Source: Noviherbaspirillum sp. Root189 (GTDB lineage: Bacteria > Pseudomonadota > Gammaproteobacteria > Burkholderiales > Burkholderiaceae_D). Taken from it: a stretch of DNA of 64,000 nucleotides. The stretch lies in assembly GCF_001428545.1 (NCBI RefSeq), contig NZ_LMHZ01000012.1, forward strand, positions 546 to 64,545, given 5' to 3'. This document shows, piece after piece, positions 17,973 to 26,878 of the stretch. Position numbers and translations under genes: made by a program. The first letter of the stretch is position 1. Each line of letters starts with the position of its first letter. Below the pieces are notes generated by a model, which was not told the DNA's origin, did no database searches, and saw only the letters and a list, made by a program, of their open reading frames with translations.

Positions 17973-18105
17973 AAATCTGAATATTGCCTCCAATTGCCCC
18001 TTCCCGAGCAACTCCTGACCGTGCTTCCTGTCAGAGCACACTGGCCTCTTGACATGCCCGCTCGGAAGCCGTCCGCAACGCATTTCCGGTACAATCCGCC
18101 CCAAC

Positions 18106-20316
18106 ATGAACACACCCAAAAACTTGTTTTCCTATCCCCGCTATCGAGCCGATTACACCTCGCCCGTTCCTTATCTGCCGATGTCGCGCGCAGAAATGGA
18201 TACGCTCGGATGGGATTCCTGTGACGTCATCCTGGTCACAGGGGACGCCTATATCGATCATCCAAGCTTTGGCATGGCGCTGGTCGGACGTCTGCTTGAA
18301 AAACAAGGCTTCAGGGTGGGCATTATCAGCCAGCCGGACTGGCATTCTGCGGACGCATTCCGCGCGCTTGGACGTCCGAATCTGTATTTTGGCATTACCG
18401 CCGGCAATATGGATTCAATGATCAATCGGTACACCTCTGACCGGAAGATCCGCTCCGAGGATGCCTATACGGCCAATGGCGATCCCAACAGGCGTCCAGA
18501 CCGTGCGCTCGTCGTCTATGCGCAGCGTGCGCGCGAAGCCTTCCCGGATGCCAGCATCGTCGTCGGCAGCATTGAAGCAAGCCTGCGCCGCATCGCCCAT
18601 TATGACTACTGGTCTGATAAGGTCCGTCGTTCAGTACTGCCAGACTCCAAGGCCGATATCCTGCTGTACGGCAATGCAGAGCGCGCTCTGGTTGAACTGA
18701 CACACCGCCTTGCTGCCGGCGAATCAATCAGGGAAATCCGTGATCTGCGCGGAACTGCGTTTATGGTGCCAAGCGGCTGGAAGCCTGCAACCGACTGGGC
18801 AGAAGCTAATTCGACCCGCTATGACACGCCCGGACGCGTGGAGCCGCATCCGGATCCGTATGAAATGAAAACCAAGGAACCGGAAAGCTGTGCCACTGGA
18901 CCGGTTCCCGCGGCTGAAAAACCGATTCTGATCCTTAGCCGTGAAGAACGCCAGGCAGCATTAAAGGAACAGCGCAACAAGACCGTTGTACGGTTACCGG
19001 CTTATGAGTCCGTCAAGGATGATCCTATCCTGTATGCCCATGCGTCACGCATTCTGCACCTGGAGTCCAACCCCGGCAATGCCCGCGCGCTGGTGCAGGC
19101 GCATGGCGAGCGAGACGTCTGGCTGAACCCGCCGCCGCTGCCACTGGCGATGGATGAAATGGACGGTGTCTACGACATGCCCTATGCGCGTGCTCCGCAC
19201 CCGGTGTATGGCAAGGCGAGGATTCCCGCGTGGGAAATGATCCGCTTCTCGGTCAACATCATGCGGGGTTGCTTCGGTGGTTGCACATTCTGCTCGATCA
19301 CTGAACACGAGGGTCGCATTATCCAGAGTCGCTCGGAGCCATCGATCCTGCGTGAAATTGAACTGATCCGCGACAAGACCAAGGGCTTTACCGGAACGAT
19401 TTCCGATCTTGGCGGACCGACTGCGAACATGTACCGCCTTGCATGCAAGGACAAGAAAATTGAAGAGTCTTGCCGCAGACTATCCTGTGTGTATCCGAGC
19501 ATCTGTTCGAACCTCAATACCGATCACAGCAAGCTGATCCAGTTGTACCGGAAGGCGCGAGCCATTCCCGGCATCAAGAAGATTCTGGTCAGTTCGGGGC
19601 TGCGCTACGATCTGGCAGTCCGCTCGCCGGAATATGTGAAAGAACTGGTGACTCACCACGTCGGCGGTTTGCTGAAGATCGCGCCGGAGCATTCAGAGGA
19701 TGGCCCGCTCTCCAAGATGATGAAACCCGGCATGGGCTCGTACTATGCGTTCAAGGAAATGTTCGAGCGTTTTTCGAAAGAAGCAGGCAAGGAACAGTAC
19801 CTGATTCCCTACTTTATCGCTGCGCATCCAGGCACAACCGACGAAGACATGCTCAACCTCGCTATCTGGCTGAAGAAAAACAACTTCCAGCTCGATCAGG
19901 TGCAGACTTTCTTACCCACGCCAATGGCGATGGCGACCGCGATGTACCATGGGAAAAAGAATCCGTTGCATAAAATTTCCGCAGATTCTGAAGCGGTTGA
20001 GACTGCGCGTGCCGGCAAGATCAGGCGCCTGCATAAGGCTTTTCTCCGCTATCACGATCCGGAAAACTGGCCTATCCTGCGCGAAGCCTTGCAGCGCATG
20101 GGCCGTTCCGACCTCATTGGCAACAGCGACCGACATTTGGTGCCGCGCTATACGCCCCCTGCAGTAGGAACGCCGGCGCGAACTGGTCAACGCCCGGGTT
20201 CTGTTGGAACGGCAACCAGATCACGCAAGATATTTGCAGGTGCTGCCCCCGCTACACCAGTCAAGAATGCCCGTAAACCATTCGGTCAGGTGGCGAAACC
20301 CGGTCGAAAAGGATAG
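18106..20316 (+). CDS. ygiQ: YgiQ-family radical SAM protein
   Basis: 736 residues from ATG 18106 ([20 protein letters not shown]), the usual YgiQ start; an earlier ATG at 18049 adds 19 unlikely residues. The N-terminal UPF0313 domain is followed by the radical SAM [4Fe-4S] motif CFGGCTFC (near 19270-19295) and a C-terminal helical extension ending in a basic, low-complexity tail. The biochemical reaction of YgiQ is not established. No Shine-Dalgarno is obvious. It stands alone and is followed by the intergenic island with the small RNA. Confidence 0.92.
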   Translation: MNTPKNLFSYPRYRADYTSPVPYLPMSRAEMDTLGWDSCDVILVTGDAYIDHPSFGMALVGRLLEKQGFRVGIISQPDWHSADAFRALGRPNLYFGITAGNMDSMINRYTSDRKIRSEDAYTANGDPNRRPDRALVVYAQRAREAFPDASIVVGSIEASLRRIAHYDYWSDKVRRSVLPDSKADILLYGNAERALVELTHRLAAGESIREIRDLRGTAFMVPSGWKPATDWAEANSTRYDTPGRVEPHPDPYEMKTKEPESCATGPVPAAEKPILILSREERQAALKEQRNKTVVRLPAYESVKDDPILYAHASRILHLESNPGNARALVQAHGERDVWLNPPPLPLAMDEMDGVYDMPYARAPHPVYGKARIPAWEMIRFSVNIMRGCFGGCTFCSITEHEGRIIQSRSEPSILREIELIRDKTKGFTGTISDLGGPTANMYRLACKDKKIEESCRRLSCVYPSICSNLNTDHSKLIQLYRKARAIPGIKKILVSSGLRYDLAVRSPEYVKELVTHHVGGLLKIAPEHSEDGPLSKMMKPGMGSYYAFKEMFERFSKEAGKEQYLIPYFIAAHPGTTDEDMLNLAIWLKKNNFQLDQVQTFLPTPMAMATAMYHGKKNPLHKISADSEAVETARAGKIRRLHKAFLRYHDPENWPILREALQRMGRSDLIGNSDRHLVPRYTPPAVGTPARTGQRPGSVGTATRSRKIFAGAAPATPVKNARKPFGQVAKPGRKG

Positions 20317-20483
20317 TCGTTGCCGCTATAGCAATATCGAGGCGACTATTTTATAAAGTCGTGCGAACATTTTGCTTCAAACAGCGGTACGACACTACAC
20401 GTCATGCCTGTTATTCAAATTTCATATATCAGTTATTGTGAGAAAAAAGCAGACGAGTTCTAAACGGTGGACTATAGTGAATG

Positions 20484-20547
20484 TGTCTCCTCCAACTCTT
20501 CTTGAATTGGATTCAGCCCGCAACCGAAAGGTACGCGGGCTTTTTTT
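20484..20547 (+). ncRNA. candidate small RNA with anti-Shine-Dalgarno motif and terminator
   Basis: A possible -10 box TATAGT (20473-20478) is followed by about 30 bases containing ctcctcc (20487-20493), complementary to ribosome-binding sites, then a perfect intrinsic terminator: agcccgc (20515-20521) pairs with gcgggct (20535-20541) and runs into seven T. No ORF fits. From memory this resembles the Rfam family named Betaproteobacteria toxic small RNA, which also carries an anti-SD motif before a terminator. The -35 box is weak. A covariance-model search would settle it. Confidence 0.6.
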
Positions 20548-20717
20548 CGTCTGATGTACTTATCTGATGTACTTACAGAGAGGACGCATACGAGTTCCGT
20601 GAATGTGCGCACGCGACCAGCCATCCTTACATCAACTTGCCTGACTTCCTGCCAGCATCGTGAGGCAGAGCTTGTTTTTGATCAAAAGTAATTTCATGAA
20701 AGTTGCCTGTTGAACTA

Positions 20718-20745
20718 TTGATTAGTGGCATGATTTCGTTAGAAT
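20718..20745 (+). promoter_or_regulatory. sigma70-type promoter of the 47-residue peptide gene
   Basis: TTGATT (20718-20723) and TAGAAT (20740-20745) are separated by 16 bases, each one or two mismatches from consensus. Transcription would start near 20752, about 34 bases before the small ORF. A palindrome tttttgatcaaaa lies about 35 bases upstream. Confidence 0.6.
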
Positions 20746-20785
20746 GACATAAGGCAAGCAATTGCCATTTATCAACGGAGATGCC

Positions 20786-20929
20786 ATGAGAAACGCAAGA
20801 CGAGATGCAGTTGCTTATCAAGCCGAATCCGGATTTAACTTTAATAAGCTGCAAGCTGCCCTTTGCATTGCAACGTCCTCAGCAGTCAGTATTGGTTTGA
20901 TGTATCTCGGCATTCGCTGGCTGAGCTAA
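20786..20929 (+). CDS. 47-residue single-span membrane peptide, unknown function
   Basis: ATG 20786 follows acggag at a good distance and a convincing promoter. The product begins with a basic stretch (MRNARRDAVAYQ), a short hydrophilic part (AESGFNFNKLQ) and then a hydrophobic segment of about 20 residues (CIATSSAVSIGLMYLGIRW), ending LS. That is the form of a small inner-membrane protein, N-terminus inside by the positive-inside rule. It matches no family I recognise. It lies alone between the candidate small RNA and repeat copy B. The combination of promoter, ribosome-binding site and hydrophobic segment supports a real gene. Confidence 0.6.
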   Translation: MRNARRDAVAYQAESGFNFNKLQAALCIATSSAVSIGLMYLGIRWLS

Positions 20930-21147
20930 GCATTAGATTTATATATCGCGCATCGGCGAGCGCTTGTTCGCTGAACGCCGCATGATCATACGTATTCGCG
21001 GCCGAAGCGCCCTCCTCAGCTGTACTCACATACTTTTCTTCCCAAGCGTCTTCGTAATTCTGTAAATCGAAGCAGATAACTTGGCACGCAGGGCAAAGCG
21101 CGCGTATTGAAATGTCGTTGTGCTCCGTGGCACACAGATGACAAATA

Positions 21148-21277
21148 ATACCAATCCCAACCCATAACGCACCATGACATCGCGTCTTTTTCTGCCTGCC
21201 TGCGTTGCACTCGTCGTCAATAGCCCGCTATTGACTCCTCCTGCGCCTTGCCAGTCAAAAAAATCCATCGATCTCAT
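21148..21277. repeat. MITE-like repeat (copy B, right arm lost)
   Basis: It starts ataccaatcccaacccataacg exactly as copy A at 8549 and follows it closely to atcgatctcat, including the gtcaatagc/gctattgac inner stem. It carries an 11-base piece (ctgcgccttgc) missing in A. The right arm ends abruptly; the ttgggattggtat terminus is absent. Confidence 0.8.
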
Positions 21278-21337
21278 GGTATAACGCGGCCATCCGCCCT
21301 CGGAGCGGCCCAGGGCGATAGTATTCTTAATACAAAA

Positions 21338-22528
21338 TCAAATTCCCAATTTACCCAGGTCAAGGGCTAAACGACCGCTAAGCAGCGCTCCATCGTGATA
21401 CATAAACAGTACATGGGTGTTTTCTGCTGTCTGGAGGAATGCCGACCGTAGCGCATGAACTTCGGAATCGTCCAGTTGAGCAAGATTATTGGTCGACAGA
21501 TGGATCACTTCACGATAATAAGGGGCGTACCAACCCGCGATATGCCGCCCAAACGAATCAGACAACATGACCAAACGGCGATTGGGGGCAAGCGGATTGG
21601 TATAACGTGATACGTCGCCAAGTTTGGCCATGGGTGCCTGAAGTTGCGGGAAGCAGGTTGGCCCGCCGCACTCCGTAATACCTGAAGCCTTGAAATCGGC
21701 GACCTCGACCGAGCTGTCCAATTCAACGCCAGGAAAAAGATGGGAAATATCTGATGGCAAAGACTGCTGCGACGTTTGGAGTGTCGGTGTGGCACGCGCT
21801 TTGGCATCCCAGAAATGGCGCACGCTGGCTTCGGCAACCATACGTGGTCCGGTCCCGGACCAATGAAACCAGGTTGCGGGGATCACGTTTGCAGTGCGCT
21901 CGATGGCACGCATGTCGTCTATTGGATAATAGATGCGCTGACGTGCTTGCGGCGTCATGCTATCCGACGCAAGCACACGCGGGATTGGCTCAGCGGACGG
22001 GTCACATCGCTGAGCAAGCCAGGTCGGCAATTCATCCCGATAAAGGACTGGCGAACTCGGGGCGATCAACATCTTTGCATCGACTCCCAGCTTGCGAAAT
22101 CCCGCATCAAATGCGCTAAGGTGCTTCGCAATTAAGTCGGTCTGCTCATACTGGTAGCCGCAAGCCTGAATAATCGCTGCATAGGGCGCATGCGCTGTCG
22201 AATGCGCAGCGAGGAATATTCTTCCCCCTTTGCCTTCAATGACTTGCATGGTCGGGAACTGCTTGAACAGCGTATAGCGGACCCGGTTATTCAGCTTGAC
22301 AAGCAGGTCGCGAAACCCGAAATGGTCGTTAATCCAGAGATCAAGTTGCGCGGGAAATTTGACGATGCTGTCCCAGCTGTGCGGCCGCTCCGGGAAATTG
22401 GCAAGCTTGCGATTCTCCCCTACCCCTTCCTGCCGGCCGCCGGTCGCCAGCAGCGCGGGAATGAGCAGCACGGTCACAACCATAATCTTTGCAGCGTTTG
22501 CAGCAATCTGCGGTGCGAAGCCTGCCAT
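21338..22528 (-). CDS. AlgJ/AlgX-like SGNH-fold O-acetyltransferase subunit
   Basis: 396 residues from ATG 22528, which follows the MBOAT stop by one base; 47 upstream codons overlap that gene and are not used. An N-terminal membrane anchor (ANAAKIMVVTVLLIPALLATG) leads into a periplasmic domain with ENRKLANFPERP and INDHFGFRD, typical of AlgJ/AlgX/DltD-like proteins. The SGNH nucleophile Ser is in VMLSDSFGRH and the downstream HW motif in TWFHWSG. It should transfer acetyl groups from the MBOAT partner onto an exported sugar. The polysaccharide is unknown because no glycosyltransferases are nearby. Confidence 0.8.
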   Translation of the reverse strand: MAGFAPQIAANAAKIMVVTVLLIPALLATGGRQEGVGENRKLANFPERPHSWDSIVKFPAQLDLWINDHFGFRDLLVKLNNRVRYTLFKQFPTMQVIEGKGGRIFLAAHSTAHAPYAAIIQACGYQYEQTDLIAKHLSAFDAGFRKLGVDAKMLIAPSSPVLYRDELPTWLAQRCDPSAEPIPRVLASDSMTPQARQRIYYPIDDMRAIERTANVIPATWFHWSGTGPRMVAEASVRHFWDAKARATPTLQTSQQSLPSDISHLFPGVELDSSVEVADFKASGITECGGPTCFPQLQAPMAKLGDVSRYTNPLAPNRRLVMLSDSFGRHIAGWYAPYYREVIHLSTNNLAQLDDSEVHALRSAFLQTAENTHVLFMYHDGALLSGRLALDLGKLGI

Positions 22529-22529
22529 G

Positions 22530-23945
22530 TCAGAAACGGAAATAGATAAACGGGTTATAGGTACCGGCAGCAAGGCTGGCCGCGCAAAGTACAAATGCCG
22601 CTGCCGCGCCAACCGCTCGCAACGGCAGGGAAGAAAGTGCCAGTTGCAGGCCCTTTCGCGGTGCGGCACTCTGGGTTGGCATATCTCCGGAAAAACGCCA
22701 GGTTGCGATCAAGGTGCCGGTGATCAGCGCTGCCGCAGCGGCTGCACCAAAATCCATCTGCCAGGGATGTGCGCCGCTGGATGCGCCGCCAAACATCACG
22801 CCCAGGAACTTCAACGCATGCGGCACATCATTGGCCCGGAAGAATACCCACCCGATCATCACCACAAGCAGCGTATAGGCGTGCGACACCATCGGCGGCA
22901 ATCTTTCCAGCATACGGCCAAGTCCCATGCGTTCTATGATCAGCAACGCACCATGCCAGGCGCCCCAGATGATGAATGTCCATGCCGCACCATGCCACAA
23001 GCCGCACAGCAAAAACACAATACCAAGATTTGCGTAGGTCCTGAACGGTGAAACGCGATTTCCGCCAAGCGGAATATAAAGATAGTCACGGAACCAAGAC
23101 GACAGACTAATGTGCCAGCGCCGCCAGAATTCAGTCACTGAGGTGGAAGAATACGGACGATTGAAATTGGGGGGATAACTAAAGCCGATCATATGACCGA
23201 TGCCGATGGCCATGTTTGAGTACCCGGCAAAGTCATACAGGATCTGAATGGAATAGCACGCGATTCCTATCCACGCCCCGGTGGTCGACAGCTGGTCAGG
23301 TGCCACCGCGAAGAGCTTGTCTGCCGACAGTGCCACGGTATTGGCAATCAGCACCTTCTGGGCGAGTCCGACGATAAACTGTTGCAGACCTGCCAGTACC
23401 CGTGCATTCGGTATCGATCTGTGGTCAACTTCGTCCGCTATCTGTCGGTACCGGACGATAGGCCCGGCGATCAACTGGGGGAACATCGCCTTATACATTG
23501 CGAAGGTCCAGAAACTCTTTTGTGCATTGACGTCGCCCCGGTACACATCGATAAGATAGGAAATCCCCTGAAATGTGAAAAACGAAATCCCTAGCGGGAG
23601 GATGATTTCCGGGACATATAGCGGGCTCGAAAACAACGAAACCAGCTCATTAGCGATGGTTACAAAGAAACCGATGTATTTGTAATACATCAGGAAGACA
23701 AGATTGGCGGCCACGCCAAACCACAACAGCGGCTTTTTCCTGGCTGCAAAACGCTGGATCGCGTAGCCAACGCTGTAATTCAGCACCGCCGAAAACATCA
23801 GCAAAGGGACGAATCGTGGCTCACCCCATGCGTAGAACACGAGACTGGCGATCAGCAGTACCGGATTCTTCCATGGCAGAACATAGTAAAGAATCAGGAA
23901 TACAGGAAAGAAGTAAAACAGGAAAGTTGCGGAGCTGAATACCAT
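22530..23945 (-). CDS. MBOAT-family O-acyltransferase (AlgI-like)
   Basis: A 471-residue polytopic membrane protein. It begins MVFSSATFLFYFFPVFLILYY, the standard start of AlgI/PatA-type MBOATs, and has the active-site His in the motif LCGLWHGAAWTFIIWGAWHG. About ten membrane helices are visible. It moves acetyl groups across the inner membrane for polysaccharide O-acetylation. The AlgJ-like gene follows directly and is coupled to it. The pair lacks alginate genes, so alginate is unlikely to be the target. Confidence 0.9.
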   Translation of the reverse strand: MVFSSATFLFYFFPVFLILYYVLPWKNPVLLIASLVFYAWGEPRFVPLLMFSAVLNYSVGYAIQRFAARKKPLLWFGVAANLVFLMYYKYIGFFVTIANELVSLFSSPLYVPEIILPLGISFFTFQGISYLIDVYRGDVNAQKSFWTFAMYKAMFPQLIAGPIVRYRQIADEVDHRSIPNARVLAGLQQFIVGLAQKVLIANTVALSADKLFAVAPDQLSTTGAWIGIACYSIQILYDFAGYSNMAIGIGHMIGFSYPPNFNRPYSSTSVTEFWRRWHISLSSWFRDYLYIPLGGNRVSPFRTYANLGIVFLLCGLWHGAAWTFIIWGAWHGALLIIERMGLGRMLERLPPMVSHAYTLLVVMIGWVFFRANDVPHALKFLGVMFGGASSGAHPWQMDFGAAAAAALITGTLIATWRFSGDMPTQSAAPRKGLQLALSSLPLRAVGAAAAFVLCAASLAAGTYNPFIYFRF

Positions 23946-24091
23946 GTCACCCGGATACCGTTCTTGTAATAGCGGCTATATTGCCACATGAGAATGGGCG
24001 ACACTTTACCATGCCTTAGCCTAGATTTTATTGACCGGAACGATGACAATCAAGGCTGTGCGACGAAAGAGTAAGCAACGAACCAGATGGA

Positions 24092-24469
24092 TTATCGCTT
24101 TACATAGGTGAGATACAGATAACTTGCTGAAAGCACTGTCAGGACAATACAGGCAAACGCAAAGCCGATTCCGGCGCTCATGCAGAAGAACGCCGCACAC
24201 AGGTAGTTGGTGCTTTGGGTAGTTGCCGTTGCCATCAGATCAGACAATACCTGGGTGAGCTGCATCATGCAGATGGCAATCCCAATCCATTTCCCCATAA
24301 AGAATGGCAAAATTTTGCGTTGCGCCCGGTTATACCGATAGTTTGCAATGCGCTGCTCCACGGTTCCCCGCCCGGCGTCGCGAAACATCCAGAAAGGGAT
24401 GGCAAGTCGCCACAAATATTGAAGAGTAAAAGCCAGTTTTTTAACTAGCGTCTGATCGTTGCTTTTCAT
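24092..24469 (-). CDS. small inner-membrane protein, unknown function
   Basis: 125 residues from ATG 24469, with AGGAGG about 11 bases upstream; a GTG at 24481 is too close to that site. Two or three hydrophobic segments are visible (MGKWIGIAICMMQLTQVL; CAAFFCMSAGIGFAFAC; IVLTVLSASYLYL) after a basic amphipathic N-terminus (QRIANYRYNRAQRKILP). No family is recognised. It precedes the MBOAT gene by 146 bases on the same strand and may belong to that unit. Confidence 0.65.
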   Translation of the reverse strand: MKSNDQTLVKKLAFTLQYLWRLAIPFWMFRDAGRGTVEQRIANYRYNRAQRKILPFFMGKWIGIAICMMQLTQVLSDLMATATTQSTNYLCAAFFCMSAGIGFAFACIVLTVLSASYLYLTYVKR

Positions 24470-24721
24470 AGGGCCTTGCACCTCCTGCTACTTAGTCAGG
24501 ATTTGAAGGTCGTTGTTCACGAGGACATGGTGTCTGAATCGATCAACCGCAAACAATGCCAGGGAAATGTCGAACGACTGAAGAATAGTGCAGGCACGAA
24601 AAAATTCCGCATTGCATGATGACCCATCATGCTACATGCCGTCACAGCGTGGTGCCTGAAGACCGCGTCCAGAGTGCTTGCATTCAGGACCGGCAAATCG
24701 CGCGATTCCCCCTTTTACAAC

Positions 24722-25444
24722 TCACGAGCGCACCCCAAGCAACCTTTGAAATTGTGCACTGACGATGCCATAGCACTCGCAAGCCACCTCTTCGAGTCCT
24801 TTGCGATCAAGGATATGCACAACACCTCGCTTGTACTCGATGAGGCCAGCACGTTGCAGCGTCCCGGCAATCAAACTGACACTAGGGCGATGGACGCCTA
24901 GCATCATCGCCAGGTACTCCTGTGTAATTTGAAAATCATCACGTTTCATCCTGTCGTGGCTCATGAGCAACCAGCGCGACATCCGTTGTTCAAGACCATG
25001 TAACCGGTTGCAAGCAACCGACTGGGAAACCTGGCTCAGATACGCCTGAAGATACTTCAACACGACGCGTCGCAAGACGGTGTCCGTTGCAGTCATCTCC
25101 TTGAAAACGCTCGCAGGCATCCTCAGAGAATTGCCGGGGATTTGACACACAGTACTTTCAATCGCCAGGTCTCCCCCAAGAATGAGGTCAATTGTAGACA
25201 TGCCCTCATAACCAACCGTACCAACTTCGACAGCTGCACCGTCCTCCATTGTCGCCAGAATCGAATGCTCACCGATCAGAGGAAAGTAGGCATAGTTAAT
25301 TGGCTTGCCCCGCTCGAAGAGCACAAAATGAAGCGGCGTATCGATAAACACAAGATGTGGAAGCAATGCCTGATAGTCGGGCACAGGCAACATTGACAGC
25401 AAAAGATTGCTGCACTCCGACGGGGAGCCAGGGACAGTGCTCAT
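24722..25444 (-). CDS. Crp/Fnr-family transcription regulator
   Basis: 240 residues; AGGAGG directly upstream supports ATG 25444. The N-terminal cNMP-type sensor domain (GTVGYEGMSTIDLILGG) is degenerate for cAMP binding and has no Fe-S cysteine pattern. The C-terminal winged helix reads ITQEYLAMMLGVHRPSVSLIAG with a recognition helix unlike FNR (RPSVS). This subtype is common in Burkholderiales and Rhizobiales and its ligand is unknown. It lies between the O-acetylation genes and the Bug operon; a regulatory link to either is not shown. Confidence 0.88.
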   Translation of the reverse strand: MSTVPGSPSECSNLLLSMLPVPDYQALLPHLVFIDTPLHFVLFERGKPINYAYFPLIGEHSILATMEDGAAVEVGTVGYEGMSTIDLILGGDLAIESTVCQIPGNSLRMPASVFKEMTATDTVLRRVVLKYLQAYLSQVSQSVACNRLHGLEQRMSRWLLMSHDRMKRDDFQITQEYLAMMLGVHRPSVSLIAGTLQRAGLIEYKRGVVHILDRKGLEEVACECYGIVSAQFQRLLGVRS

Positions 25445-25600
25445 TCAAGCCTCCTGATAGATCTGCCAATCTGATTGACAAAAATGCAATCCATAAGATC
25501 GCGACGCCCATGCTTCGCCTTACCACCAGTGTATCGAGCTTCAGAGGTGGGAGGAGTTCATGGCATTACCGGCAGTTTTGAATAAACTTGGGCTTCAAGC

Positions 25601-25628
25601 AAAAAGGCCAGCATGCCGCTAGCCTTTT
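25601..25628 (-). terminator. probable terminator after the Bug gene
   Basis: aaaaaggc at 25601-25608 and gcctttt at 25622-25628 form a hairpin with imperfect inner pairing; on the minus strand a T run follows. It lies about 20 bases after the stop of the Bug-family gene. Confidence 0.6.
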
Positions 25629-25648
25629 CAGGTTAGGAAATGGTCACT

Positions 25649-26620
25649 TTAGTCAAGTTTGATCCCTTTGGAATGGATGACCTTGCCCCATTTCTCACGT
25701 TCGGCTTTTGCATATGCTGCCATGTCTTGCGGCGAACTTGGAATCGCTTCCAGCCCCAATGCCTGGAAACGCTCCTTGACCGCAGGTGTATCAATGGCTT
25801 TCAATAACGCCTTATTCAATACATCGACAGCAGCAGCCGGCGTCTTGGCGGGCGCCACCATGCCTTGCCATGCATAAGCTTCAAATCCCTTCAAGCCTTG
25901 TTCATCAAGCGTCGGTACTGTATCGAAGCTTTGTATGCGTTTCGGGCTGGCAACGCCGATTGCCCTGAGTTTTCCTGCTCGAATATGAGGAGCGCCACTT
26001 GCGGTGTCGACGAACATCATCGGTACTTGTCCAGCGATCACATCCTGCACGGCGGGTGCAGCGCCTTTGTACGGAACATGAGTGAGCTTGATCCCTACCA
26101 GGTCGGAAAACAGTTCAGTGGCGAGATGATGGGGGCTTCCTGCCCCGGGAGTGCCATAGGCAACGGCGTTCGGCTGTGCCTTTGCCCATGCGAGGAACTC
26201 CTTCAAGTCCTTTACCGGTACGTTCTGTGGATTGACGACCAAGATCATCGGAAAACGGGCCATCAATCCAATCGTCACGAAGTCCTTTTCCGCGCTATAT
26301 CCTGGCTTACTGTATAGGAAAGGATTCGCAGCCAGCGTTGCTGTATCTGCTGTCAAGACCACATGACCGTCTGCACTTGCCTTGGCAACGTAAGCAGCAC
26401 CAATGTTGGTGCCGGCACCTGGTTTGTTGTTGATAATAATCGGCTGACCAAGCGTCTTTGTCATTTCCGATGCGATGGTCCTCGCGACAACATCGGAGCC
26501 GCCGCCTGCGGCATAGGGAACGACCCATTCGATCGGTTGAGTTGGAAAGGCAAAGGCGGCGATTGGTATTGTGAGCGCAGCCAGTGCGGTCGAACGGTAA
26601 AGCAGTTTAAAAAAATTCAT
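25649..26620 (-). CDS. Bug-family tripartite tricarboxylate (TctC-like) solute-binding protein
   Basis: 323 residues with a signal peptide (LALTIPIAAFA region; mature start near FPTQPIEWVVPYAAGG). The family signatures PYAAGGGSDVVART, NKPGAGTNIGA and YGTPGAGSPHHLATELF are present. Bug proteins bind carboxylates in the periplasm, sometimes for TctAB transporters, sometimes for sensing. No TctAB is nearby. AAGGAG upstream supports ATG 26620. It follows the DUF2783 and monooxygenase genes and so probably binds the aromatic acid handled by them (inference). Confidence 0.9.
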   Translation of the reverse strand: MNFFKLLYRSTALAALTIPIAAFAFPTQPIEWVVPYAAGGGSDVVARTIASEMTKTLGQPIIINNKPGAGTNIGAAYVAKASADGHVVLTADTATLAANPFLYSKPGYSAEKDFVTIGLMARFPMILVVNPQNVPVKDLKEFLAWAKAQPNAVAYGTPGAGSPHHLATELFSDLVGIKLTHVPYKGAAPAVQDVIAGQVPMMFVDTASGAPHIRAGKLRAIGVASPKRIQSFDTVPTLDEQGLKGFEAYAWQGMVAPAKTPAAAVDVLNKALLKAIDTPAVKERFQALGLEAIPSSPQDMAAYAKAEREKWGKVIHSKGIKLD

Positions 26621-26674
26621 CGTGTGTCTCCTTAAGATTATGGTGATGATTGATATCAGGAACGATCAGGCCGG

Positions 26675-26857
26675 TTACAAATCCTTGGCCGCACTCCCGA
26701 TCATGCCAAGGACAATTTCTTTATCCCCGATCTGGTTGGCCAGCAGCAAGCTAAGTTTTGCGAGGAGCAGTTCAGAACGCTCACCAGCTTGATCGATTTT
26801 CAGCGCTAATTCGTCGTAGATCATTTCCAAGTCCTGAGTAGGCATACCGGTATTCAT
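26675..26857 (-). CDS. DUF2783 small protein
   Basis: 60 residues from ATG 26857 (AAGGA about 10 bases upstream); a GTG at 26863 is an alternative. The sequence (YDELALKIDQAGERSELLLAKL, then LLLANQIGDKEIVLGMI) fits DUF2783, a short helical family found next to flavin aromatic hydroxylases. Its function is unknown; a role as partner of the monooxygenase is inferred from the constant neighbourhood. It starts 21 bases after the monooxygenase stop. Confidence 0.75.
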   Translation of the reverse strand: MNTGMPTQDLEMIYDELALKIDQAGERSELLLAKLSLLLANQIGDKEIVLGMIGSAAKDL

Positions 26858-26878
26858 TTGCACAATTCCTTACAGAAG

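Noticed and set aside
20751-20785. possible riboswitch in front of the 47-codon peptide
   Set aside because: The leader is only about 35 bases, too short for a known aptamer.
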